Source: Pestalotiopsis fici W106-1 | Lineage: Eukaryota > Ascomycota > Sordariomycetes > Amphisphaeriales > Sporocadaceae | DNA: 64,000 nucleotides | Assembly: GCF_000516985.1 (NCBI RefSeq) | Contig: NW_006917097.1 | Coordinates: forward strand, 496,001 to 560,000 | Reading direction: 5' to 3' | In this document: piece by piece, positions 1 to 9,374 of the stretch | Position numbering within the stretch: position 1 is the first letter of the stretch | How the letters are laid out: every line of letters begins with the position of its first letter | The notes under the pieces: generated by a model | Database searches by the model: none | What the model saw: the letters and a program-made list of their open reading frames with translations, nothing else | What the model was told of the DNA's origin: nothing | Position numbers and translations under genes: made by a program

Positions 1-1190
1 TGTTCCACACGCCCGCCATGTTATTTGTGTATTGCTCAGCCAGGTAGCTCTGCGATCCAACACTTGTCGGGTCCTTACCTACCACAACAGCCATTCTAGT
101 TGCTTCTAGCCGCTGTGTACGGGAGAGACACGACTGAGATGATAGCTTTCAGTGAGACTTCATTAAATCATTGCAGAAATTATCATTTCATATATCTATC
201 ACTGACTGACATAGTACGCCCCGAATATCGCATCGCATGTTACAGCCGTCAAAAGGTTACGGCACAAAAGCAACGGAAGTTTCCCCACTTCGGCAGAACT
301 GTTATGGTTCAAAATGTTTAGCGAGCAGTCTCCAACTACTGCAACCCAAAACAGCAAGCGAGATCATATGATGGCTACAATTGTCCAGCGAGACCTCATT
401 CGTGGTCAATGAAAGGATGCGTTATGTGAGGAAGACAGTCGTGTCCCTGGCCAAATCGACGGATCCTTCATACATGATCATCAAAATAGCAACAGCGCTG
501 ACCAGATCCGAATACCAATTTGCAATAGCTCGCGGACAATGCGTACGGACGTCCGTTGGTGGCGTTCCTGTTCCACTAGGACCCGTCTGACGTCTCTATT
601 TTACCTTTGCGCCGCCCACTCGGGCTGACACGACACAGGCCTTAGATAATCCATTTGGGCAGTCAGTTACCGTGCATAACGCGGTATGCGTGGGACGTCC
701 CAGCTTCGGTCCCGGGCTCGGTGCCGTCTCAGTCAGCCAATCTGTAGCGCGTCGGCCGCCAGGCCGCGTGGCTGACGATTGTGGGCCCTGTATTCTACTC
801 TTATATGCTGCGGGATGTCAGCATGAACGAATCGCAACACAGCCTTTCTCATAATTGAAGAATAGTGTTTCCTTCTTGATAACGACTGACTTCGCTTAAC
901 TCCTTCCCAAGGAATCGTGCTGCGTGTCAGCTGGCATCCTGTCGCTTGTTCACGTCCGTGATGGGACAAGCTGAGCGCCGGGATGCGCCTGGTGCGCTAC
1001 GGACTCCTCCATATTTGACCATAGAAGAGCCCGACACCTTAAAGCCTGAAGTATTATACGTTGCCCACGAATTTTTGTATCTGTTTGGAGTCTGATTTCT
1101 AACAATATTCGAGTCCTGTTATTGAACTGTCTTACTGATCTTTATCACTTAATATTTTAATCCGTCTTTGGTTATATCCAAAAGACATCT
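1..1190. other. Intergenic, no gene recognised
   Basis: The longest open frames here are 60-78 codons, overlap on opposite strands and show no family motif, so none is called. The last ~150 bases are AT-rich and probably hold the promoter and leader of the FAD monooxygenase that starts at 1191. Confidence 0.6.
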
Positions 1191-2535
1191 ATGACCACCA
1201 TGGGCGACCTATCACCGAGAAAGCTGGACATCATCATTCTCGGTGGAGGCATAGCCGGCTTGACAACAGCTCTTGCACTGACCAAGTTTGCTCCACGAGA
1301 TGCCGTGCCGAACATACACATCATCGAAATTAGACCAGAGCCAGCAACAATCGGAGGTGCAGTAAACCTCACGCCGAACGCGCTACGGATGCTGGATCAT
1401 CTCGGGGCCTACGAAGTGATCAAGAAAAATGGTTACGGAAAGGACATTGATGAGCTCGAGGTCTACGATATCTACTCGACTAAACTTGCCGTTTCGAGCT
1501 TCAAGGGTGCTCATGGCAAGGGCATCGGCAGTCCACCGTTCAAAGCACTGCGTATTACTCGAGGCGATGCGCTCAAGGCTGTGCTAGAGATCGTGGAAAG
1601 ACAAAAGAACATCACACTGACGTGCGGCAAGAAGACAGTCGACATCCAGGAGACGGCCGACAAGGTCACGATCGAGGTCGAGGACGGCACCACGTACACT
1701 GCCGACATTCTCATGGGCTGCGACGGAATACACTCCGTGACGAGACTCAAGCATGTGGACCCGGAACGCAAGGAGACGTACACCGGAGTCTGCAATGCGT
1801 TCGGCTTCGCCCCGGTGGGCAAGGACTTTCCCGTCCACTTTGACTGCACGGCGATCAACTTTGCGCGGCGGGGCATGCTTCTGACCAGCTATCATAATCC
1901 GGCCATGGACTCGGTCTACGTCGGCGCCTTGATGGAGGTTTCGGATATTGGATCCCGCGATGGGTGGAAGGCGGTCGGCAGTGATGCCGAAAAGACCCGC
2001 GCGGAGCTTTTGAGCAGATTCGGCGATGCCAATGTGCCATGCATCAACCAGCTAATCACAAAGGCCGAGGACTTCTACCTCTGGCCCGTATACACACTGT
2101 CAAAGGATGGACAATGGTCGACGAATCGATGTATGCTTCTTGGAGATGCAGCTGTAAGTATACCAAACTATCTCCGACTTGCACTACTCAGAAAGTAACC
2201 CTTGATAGCATGCCATGCCTCCGCAAGGCGAAAGCACCGGCATTGTGTTTGAAGACACTGTCATCTTTGCCCGCTGTCTTACCAAGTGGATGGAAAAGGG
2301 GATGCCTGGAGGTACCCCGAAAGAGGCGTTCACGGCCTACGAGACACTGCGGAAACCGAGAATCGCAACAGCCTTTGACGAGTCCCAGAGCGTCATCCGC
2401 ACAGTCTCTGATGCTGGCTGGTTTGGACACAAACTGAAAACCTATATTGTCCCGTGGTATCTGTGGTACACGCGATCGTACCGTGAGAAACATTTCGTCG
2501 AGGATGTCACGACGAGCGAACTCAATTATTGCTGA
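1191..2535 (+). CDS. FAD-dependent monooxygenase (salicylate hydroxylase/UbiH-like)
   Basis: Two exons, 1191..2153 and 2209..2535, encode 429 residues. The 55-nt intron (GTAAGT donor, TAG acceptor) lies inside the second FAD motif, and joining it restores GDAAHAMPPQG at about residues 318-328, which confirms the splice. The N-terminal Rossmann motif is GGGIAG at 18-23, and a CDG motif lies at 177-179, so all three landmarks of class A flavoprotein hydroxylases are present. Such enzymes use NAD(P)H and O2 to hydroxylate aromatic or polyketide substrates; the substrate here cannot be read from sequence. No signal peptide is apparent, so it is probably cytosolic. ATG 1191 is used; ATG 1200 in the same frame is an alternative. 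It lies in tandem with an alpha/beta hydrolase 536 bp downstream. Confidence 0.93.
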
Positions 2536-3071
2536 GCACATAGTTTGGTGGTATATGAACTTGATTGAATGGTAATATAAGCGAATCAGTTCTTAGTTTT
2601 CGCGGTTTAGTGGTTAGAAATGGCTGTTGTTAGAGCCATAAAGAGCACGGCGCAGCAACAAAATATCACTAAATTCCCCCTCCCAACATAATGTAGTTTG
2701 ACCACTTGCACTAATGCAGAATTCAAAAACCCAGTAGCGCCCTATCGCAGTAGTACATCATGTATCGGCAGTCTTTGACAGGTTATGTAGTGCTCGCGCG
2801 AAAGTTGGAGGTATCTGACTGTCTCTCCGCTACTACCTCCGGTGTGCTTCGGTATTTAGGCCATCGCGCCCATAAGCAACTGTTTCTTGTAAGCAAAGAA
2901 TCACTGCAACATTAAGAATAATAAATAGTAGACAGGAGGATAACTGTAAAATGAAGAATGCCAGATGTTTCTATTCACTTACTTATTTATATACTTTCAA
3001 CATTCTACTAGATTTCTTCCTACCTCTGAGGCACTATCACTTTTCAAGACCAGCAATCAGTTTCTATTAAC
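2536..3071. other. Intergenic between monooxygenase and hydrolase
   Basis: Non-coding and AT-rich towards its right end. It presumably holds the monooxygenase 3' end and the hydrolase promoter. A short stretch near 2602-2616 resembles a tRNA D-arm, but no complete tRNA can be folded around it. Confidence 0.6.
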
Positions 3072-3905
3072 ATGCCAAACATGTCAAATCAATTGATTGC
3101 ACTTCGTTCAGACGTAAGGATCAATATTGCCACTACTGAGGCTCAGAGCCCTACTTCTCAAGAGCCAACGCTGGTATTTCTACATTTTTGGGGAGGCTCA
3201 TCAAAAACTTGGTTGCCGGTCATCACGCTCCTGTCACCAACGTATCCAACACTGGCAATTGACTTTCGAGGTTGGGGTGCCTCGACGGGACCCGGCCGCC
3301 CCGACGCGTACTCAATATCAGACCTTGCGGAGGATGTAAGACAGATTATTCGCCAAAAGATCACTGGCGACTATGTTCTGGTCGGGCACTCGATGGGCGC
3401 CAAAGTCGCGCAGCTGATAGCTGGGATGCACGCCCCAGAGTTCGCGCAAATCAAAGCCAATCTTAGAGGTGTGGTGCTCGTCTGTCCAGCTCCCCCAACA
3501 CCTCTCATTTTGCCACAAGACATGAGAGACCAGCAGATACACGCCTACGACAGCGCAGAAAGCGCAGCGTTTGTCACTCGCAACGTCCTCACGGCTTCCA
3601 AGTTAGAACAGGCTGCAGTAGATGCCCTAGTCCGTGACATGCTGCAGGGGAACAGCCACGCTCGCGCAGCCTGGCCGGCTTACGCCATGGGCGAGAATGT
3701 CATAAGCGATGGATGGAGGCTTGGAGCGCCGTGTCTGGTCATTGCCGCTGAAAACGACAGGGTCGAACCGGTGGATAGGGTTAGAGCTGAAGTACTCCAA
3801 CGACTCGAACAAGCACAATTCGCCATTATAAAAGGCTCCGGACACTTGGCGCCCGTCGAGGCGCCACATTCTATTGTAGAAATTGTTCAGAAATTCTTGC
3901 AGTAA
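3072..3905 (+). CDS. Alpha/beta hydrolase
   Basis: A single exon encodes 277 residues from ATG 3072. The fold landmarks are in order: the oxyanion strand FLHFWGG at 36-42, the nucleophile elbow GHSMGA at 105-110 with Ser107, a likely acid Asp229 in AENDR, and catalytic His258 in GSGH followed by a conserved helix ending at the C-terminus. Length is typical for an AB_hydrolase_1 protein without extra domains. No signal peptide is seen, so a soluble intracellular enzyme is expected. Family members include esterases, haloperoxidase-like hydrolases and C-C bond hydrolases. The neighbouring FAD monooxygenase would fit hydrolysis of an oxidised product, but that is inference from position only. Confidence 0.92.
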   Translation: MPNMSNQLIALRSDVRINIATTEAQSPTSQEPTLVFLHFWGGSSKTWLPVITLLSPTYPTLAIDFRGWGASTGPGRPDAYSISDLAEDVRQIIRQKITGDYVLVGHSMGAKVAQLIAGMHAPEFAQIKANLRGVVLVCPAPPTPLILPQDMRDQQIHAYDSAESAAFVTRNVLTASKLEQAAVDALVRDMLQGNSHARAAWPAYAMGENVISDGWRLGAPCLVIAAENDRVEPVDRVRAEVLQRLEQAQFAIIKGSGHLAPVEAPHSIVEIVQKFLQ

Positions 3906-3991
3906 CAGCAGAGCTAGTATCATTTGTACAATTTTGTCGACGAGGGAAAGCTTGAATTCAATCTCGCCTACTTGTCTGTAAATTCCATCAT

Positions 3992-4674
3992 TCACCAATA
4001 GTACGTGGCAATCATGCATCGATTGACTGCTCGATGCTTCTCACCTTGGCCCATTTCCATCTCTTGCAGTATTTGATCGACCTTCAGAATCCCCTCGCTG
4101 CTGCAGTCTCAGTATCTTTTCTGCGTCGGCTCGCGCCAAGACGAAAATATCGCCCATGGCAATCTTGCGCGCAAGACCTAGCGCTTGAAACATTTGCATA
4201 TTACTACATTCCGACCTCACCCCAATGACGGCGAAATTTTGAATCCAGACTTGTGCCTCATGGGCAGGTAGGTGCGTGATCCCGTCTTCGAACTGACAAA
4301 TGGCATTGTCCCAGTCATTTACCAAGTCCATGGACTCAAGCGTATTCATAATATCAGTGAAGTCAGACATTGTGGACCAGGAGATAATAGTTGGCAGGAG
4401 TTTCTGAAATGTTGTATGTTGTGGATGGCGGGCCAATTTAGAAAGATAGTTGTACAGTCGCATACAGACTCGGTGAAAAAAGTTAATAATGGTTTCATTA
4501 TAAGTAGTACCATAAGTATTGCTGCCAGAACAAAAATATAAATGCTATAAGTTACCTTCTGTATTCTTGGACATTGTGTGGAACGTCTGAGGTCAACTCG
4601 ATACTACTCAGGCCAGTTCCTGAATGATCTGCACAGTTCTCTCTTTCGACTGACAACTGTAATCAAAGCCTCAT
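3992..4674 (-). pseudogene. Decayed or frameshifted gene of unknown family
   Basis: Read on the minus strand, an open stretch begins after an AG acceptor (gattacag) near 4658. It is interrupted by a plausible 34-nt GTAACT..GGCAG intron (about 4523-4556) and continues in frame through about 4101. Joined, it reads as an ordinary soluble, helix-rich protein of at least 180 residues. At a run of four C on the plus strand (4091-4094) the frame drifts into an ordinary stop at 4041. Removing one base keeps a coding-like frame for 32 more residues to a stop at 3992. No ATG-initiated 5' exon or DNA-binding cluster could be placed upstream. This suggests a remnant, perhaps of a regulator beside the enzyme genes, but the family is not recognised. 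A sequencing error at the homopolymer is the alternative to real decay. Confidence 0.4.
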
Positions 4675-5409
4675 GTCTTGTTTCCGACACCTTTGTTCCT
4701 GCAAACAATTTCTAATTTTCGGTCAATGTAGGTGTTCGAAACTAATGGCACTGAAAAAGGTCACAGTCTTGTCACAGCCCCAAACAGCTCGGTTTGCATC
4801 ATCTTTCTCTCATAGCTCCACCCATTACTGTATTGGGTCATGTATAGTCATTCAAGGCTGACGAAACAACGTTCGAGGCCAGGTTGTTGAATATGAGCGT
4901 GGTTATTGAGATACAGCTTATCAGTAATGGCAAGCCCCGGACCCGTCCGTAGAGACTTGGTGATCAATTCAGCCAAGAAACCACGCTTCACTGTCTCATC
5001 TTTTCTTGCCAGTCAAAAGTAGCCAAAGTTAAAATCCACGATACTGTCGATTTACAGATGAATATTACCATATATAGTCAGGACCGCAGCTGATTCGTTG
5101 AAAGCTCTAATTTGTCAGAGATATTATTGGCACTTATCTCGGAAGTCTGCCGGCCGGCATCGGCCCCATCGGCATCGCTCCTAGCACCAAGATCCACCCG
5201 GAGAGGGACCCAATCACGGAGGCTCCCTCTCGGTGATAGAAGATGATGCGAACTTGAAGATTATAACAAGAAACTCCCGATAAATCAACAGGTCTGCGAT
5301 TTTATCATTTGTTTTGAGTTTATTTCTACATTGTGCCCTAGTCTTGCTTCTTCCATCTCACTTCCGCCGCCTTTTCAAACTTCAGAAGGCGTGATACCGA
5401 ATAAGAATC
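4675..5409. other. Intergenic upstream of carboxylesterase
   Basis: No convincing coding sequence. It could hide a 5' exon of the broken minus-strand gene. A TATATA-like run near 5071-5076 and a CT-rich patch near 5341-5390 may belong to the esterase promoter. Confidence 0.5.
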
Positions 5410-7096
5410 ATGACAGAAAGCTATGATGCCGACCGGCCGACGGTCACCCTGAGTCAAGGTGTGGTGAAAGGAATCAAAGACGAGAGTTCTTTCCCAAAGG
5501 CCGTGGAAAAGTTCTTGGGAATCCCATATGCGCTACCGCCAGTAGGCGATAGACGTTTCCGGCCGCCCGTCAAGGTTGCGCCGTCGTCGGATATCATCGA
5601 TGCTTCAAAGTACGGATACATTGCCCCGGCAAAGCAATTCATTGTCACGGGTCCCAAGCTAGAGTCGAGCGAGGACTGTCTCACGGCCAATGTGTTTCGC
5701 CAGGCGCCGCAGGCTGACAGCACGGAGCTGCTGCCCGTCGCCATCTATGTCCACGGCGGTGCCTTCAACCGTGGCAGCGCTTCCATGCACAACACGGCAT
5801 CAATGATAGGCTGGTCGGCTGCGCCGTTTGTTGCTGTCTCTTTCAACTACCGTATCGGTGCTCTGGGATTTCTGCCTTCAGCTCTAAGCGCCAAGGAGGG
5901 TATCCTGAATCTGGGACTGAAGGACCAGATCCTCATGTTTGAGTGGGTTCAGGAGAACATCAAGCAGTTTGGAGGTGATCCAAACAACGTGACACTCTTT
6001 GGACTCTCGGCTGGTGCTCACTCTGTAAGTGCTATCTCGTACCTGTGCCCAATGGCCGTGACTAATGGCTTGACAGATTGGTCATCACCTGCTTGACTAC
6101 GAAGAGGGCAAGAAGCCCCTCTTTCACCGGGTTGTCATGGAGAGCGGTGCCCCAACATCACGGGCTGTGCGTAACTACGATGCCCCCATTCACGAAGAGC
6201 AATTCAAGGCTTTCCTAGCAGAGTGTGGCTGTCCCTCAGACTTGCCCGAGTCCGAAATCATCCCTTTCCTCCGCACCATCTCTACAGAAAAGGTCGCCAA
6301 GGCCCAGGAAAAGGTCTTTTACGGCTACAACCCGTCGCTGCGATGGGCCTTTCAGCCCGTGATTGACGGCGAGATCATCCGGCGGCGGCCCATTGACGCC
6401 TGGCGCTCAGGCAAGTGGCACAAGCTGCCCATCATGACGGGCTTCAACGGCAACGAGGGCTCTCTCTACGTGAACAGGCAAATGGCCACTTCTGACGAGT
6501 TCACCAACTTCTTCCAGACCCTGCTGCCTCAGCTCGAGCCGGCAGATGTGCAGACTATCAACGAATTATATCCCGACCCCCTGACGACAGCCGATTCGCC
6601 CTACAAGGAGGAGCGCGACGGGGTGGGTGCCCAGTATAAGCGTATTGAAGCCGCGTACGCGCACTATGCCTATGTGGCCCCGGTGCGCCAGACTGCCCAC
6701 CTCGCCTCCCCTTCGGCGCCCGTGTATATATACCACTGGGCCCTGGAGACCAGCATCGTCGGCGGAGCCAGCCACGGCGGCAACATGCGGTACGAGGGCA
6801 TGGATCCCGCCGTGCTCAAGATTTCCCCTTCGCAAAAGGACTTGGCCGGTACCCTTCACGCCTACGTGACGAGCTTCATTTGCACGGGAGACCCGAGCGG
6901 TCTCGCGGGCGCATATGGTGAGAGGCCAACATGGCCCGCCTATCAGAACAGTGGTCCCAAGATTATGATATTTGGACAGAAGAACAAGGAGCTTCTTGGT
7001 GGTAGCGTTGGCCCGCCAGCCGAGGTCAACGATGATGTCTGGGCCAAGACTGAGTCTGATTTCTGGTGGAGTAAAGTTGAGATCTCTCAACAATGA
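5410..7096 (+). CDS. Type-B carboxylesterase/lipase
   Basis: Exons 5410..6024 and 6077..7096 are joined across a 52-nt intron (GTAAGT..ACAG) to give 544 residues. The family core is present: oxyanion motif HGGAF at 115-119, nucleophile Ser200 in GLSAG, a likely acid Glu332 in FNGNEGS, and a likely His438 in ASHGGN. The nucleophile elbow normally reads GESAG; here Leu199 replaces the Glu, which is uncommon but does not touch the triad. There is no signal peptide, unlike many secreted cholinesterase-family enzymes, so it is probably intracellular. It runs convergent with BNA6, with only 114 bp between the stop codons. Family membership is secure; the substrate is unknown. Confidence 0.93.
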
Positions 7097-7210
7097 TTTC
7101 TCACGATTTTCTCCTGTTCTACATATACCATAGATTAAGATACTTATGTCAATCACCAAAAGAAAGAAAGCCTCGAAAGAACAAAGTTTTTTGTATTATT
7201 TTTCCCGTCT

Positions 7211-8113
7211 CTACTGATTTATCTTGAGAGAAAAGTCAACATATCCAGTACCTTGGTGTATGGAGCTTGTTGAGATGATATCAATATCGTTGCATACATA
7301 AGGCGCAACATTATCCTCTTTCAGGCCACCACTGACCTCTAGCAGGAACGACTTCTTGCCCTGCCACCGTTCCCGTAAGCTCCTGGCCGCAACCTTGACG
7401 CCGTCGCCGGTAAAGTTGTCCAACATGACAATGTCAGCGCCAGCCTCGATCGCCTCGTCAGCTTCGGCCTCGTTTTGCACCTCGACCTCGATCTTGAGCG
7501 CAAAGCCGCCGACGGAGCGGGCGGCCTTGACGGCATCCGTGATGCTGCCCCGGCTCCAGACGTGGTTGTCCTTGAGCATGATCATGGAGCTCAGATCCAT
7601 GCGGTGGGCATCGGCGCCACCGACCAGCATGCCGTACTTTTCCACGAGGCGGAAGCCGGGGGTAGTCTTGCGCGTGCCGGCCAGGATCCCTGTATAGCCG
7701 GCCTCGCGCACCAGCCTGACCATCTTCCGCGTCTTGGTGGCGATGCCAGAGCACCGGGCCAGCATATTGAGACCAACGCGCTCGCCCAGCAGCAGTTGCC
7801 GGGTCGGCCCGCGCACCGTGGCGACCTTGACCTTGCCATTGTTCTCCTTGGAAGGCAGGACCTCGGCGCCCTCTTCCAGGTGCCACTCGACGGTGCAGCC
7901 ACACTGAGCAAAGATCTCGTTGAAGAAGGGAACGCCGGCGACGATACCCGCGCTCTTACCCCACAAGGTCGCCGTCCGCGGGTCTTCACCGACTACGAAG
8001 CCGCCATAGTCGAACGAAGGTGTATCTTCGGCGAGCCAAGTCGTGATTTGGGCTTTCCAGGACGGCGGCAAAAGGTGGGCGAGCTGGCCCGCGGATGTGG
8101 GTAGGTCGGTCAT
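7211..8113 (-). CDS. BNA6: Nicotinate-nucleotide pyrophosphorylase (quinolinate phosphoribosyltransferase)
   Basis: A single exon of 300 residues, the usual length for the fungal enzyme. It converts quinolinate and PRPP to nicotinate mononucleotide, CO2 and PPi, the last step joining the kynurenine branch to NAD synthesis, probably in the cytosol. Visible signatures are [20 protein letters not shown] at about 107-126, the quinolinate-binding RKTTPGFR at 148-155, HRMDLSS with KDNH at 170-184, the (V)[11 protein letters not shown] strand, MLDNF, and the phosphate-binding SGG near the C-terminus. ATG 8113 gives the expected N-terminus. It sits beside a carboxylesterase and two other catabolic-type enzymes; whether it is the only NAD-pathway copy or a cluster-associated paralogue cannot be seen here. 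Confidence 0.96.
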   Translation of the reverse strand: MTDLPTSAGQLAHLLPPSWKAQITTWLAEDTPSFDYGGFVVGEDPRTATLWGKSAGIVAGVPFFNEIFAQCGCTVEWHLEEGAEVLPSKENNGKVKVATVRGPTRQLLLGERVGLNMLARCSGIATKTRKMVRLVREAGYTGILAGTRKTTPGFRLVEKYGMLVGGADAHRMDLSSMIMLKDNHVWSRGSITDAVKAARSVGGFALKIEVEVQNEAEADEAIEAGADIVMLDNFTGDGVKVAARSLRERWQGKKSFLLEVSGGLKEDNVAPYVCNDIDIISTSSIHQGTGYVDFSLKINQ

Positions 8114-9059
8114 GGTTGGCGGGGCTTTCGAGTGAGGGACGGGGGCGAGATCAAGTGACTTGGCGGTGCAGTAAAGTTTGCGGTTATATGCCTAAGAGAT
8201 GGAGAAACTGTATCTCTTGGATGAGTTTTGCAACCGCTGAGCTGGACAAGTTATAGATCTGGCGACGAAACATTGCCCGCTTGTTTCAACTATTTCCTTG
8301 GGGCTCTTCCGTAGAATGCCGATCAAAACCGCTAAAAGTTGGAGGGGCATTGCCGAAGACCGGCAGCCGGAAGCGTGGGGTCGGCGAACCCCTACAGTTT
8401 AGTGACCACTAACCACACCTTGTATACTGGCTTGGTGAGTCGTTGTTTTAGTTCCCTTTGAAGCCAGCTCATAGTGCTTTGCATATTCCGCACTCGCCAT
8501 ATTTGTATCTGCGTAAACGACAGTCTCAAGCTACCATCTCGGGTCAACTCGGTATATTAGTATGCTAGCAGACCTCCAGTTTTTACCCATGGCATGAGCG
8601 AAGTCTATAGCTCTAAACACTTTGTCAGCTCATGGGCAAGGAGGAGTATACATAATAAACGACCTCACCATGGCATTGTGTCAAAGCGGCACCTGCTATA
8701 TTGGCGAGACAGCTCAGGATGGATGGGATTGGCGCCCAAGAACCAATGCAGGCATATACATTACTGAGAGCCATATTTACACATCCTGGCTGGTCTTTAG
8801 CGTATTGAAGCAAATAATATTCTGTTTCTCTTGTTGTTACTAAGGAATTGATTACAGGCGGGTGAGACTTCAAAGAGGCATTACGTCATTTGCGTCATTC
8901 TTAGGTGTTCAGATACTGGAACAAGAATCAACTATTTACTTGCCAACATTTGAACCTTACAGTGTATGAACTCAATTCAACCCAGAAACAACTTTTAAAT
9001 CGCTCTTGAACAATTTTTCATATCAACCTCGAAGATCGCAAGATCTACAAAACATCAAG
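8114..9059. other. Intergenic, divergent promoter region
   Basis: Lies between the divergently transcribed BNA6 and the small-protein gene. Overlapping opposite-strand frames of 73-82 codons near 8622-8873 look accidental. No recognisable element. Confidence 0.6.
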
Positions 9060-9374
9060 ATGCCTACCTACTCCTACACAAGCTCCTCCTCCTCCTTCTC
9101 CACCAGCATCAACGGCCAGCAAAGTGGCCGGTCATTTCAAGAGACCTCAAAGACCACGCCCGAGGGCACCACCATCCGCACCACAACCCAGAATCTGGGC
9201 GAGAGGCCCGTTACCCACGAGCAGCGCTATGACTCGCATGGCCACGAGCTGATTGGGGACCACGCCAGCGGCAATGCCAGCCGTCGCATCGAGGACGTGG
9301 ACCAGCAGGAGGCGGATCGCAGGTACGAGGAAAGGATCGAGGACGAGTACGCCAAGCGCGAAGGCGGTGCATAA
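9060..9374 (+). CDS. Small hydrophilic Ser-rich, charged protein (unknown)
   Basis: A single exon of 104 residues from ATG 9060, whose context AAGATGC is favourable; the frame stays open upstream without another ATG. The N-terminal ~20 residues are almost all Ser, Thr and Tyr. The middle is Gly/Thr/Gln-rich, and the C-terminal third is a strongly charged Glu/Asp/Arg stretch (VDQQEADRRYEERIEDEYAK) likely to form one helix. There is no signal peptide, membrane segment or cysteine. The protein is predicted to be largely disordered. The family is not recognised and no function is offered. The C-rich, biased third-position use supports real coding. Confidence 0.7.
   Translation: MPTYSYTSSSSSFSTSINGQQSGRSFQETSKTTPEGTTIRTTTQNLGERPVTHEQRYDSHGHELIGDHASGNASRRIEDVDQQEADRRYEERIEDEYAKREGGA

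Noticed and set aside
2602..2660. tRNA-like stretch with a TTTAGTGGTTAGAA D-arm motif
   Set aside because: No matching acceptor stem, anticodon arm or T arm could be folded around it.
7475..8104. 209-codon plus-strand open frame opposite BNA6
   Set aside because: It is antisense to a certain enzyme gene, a side-effect of GC-rich codon use, and has no motif of its own.
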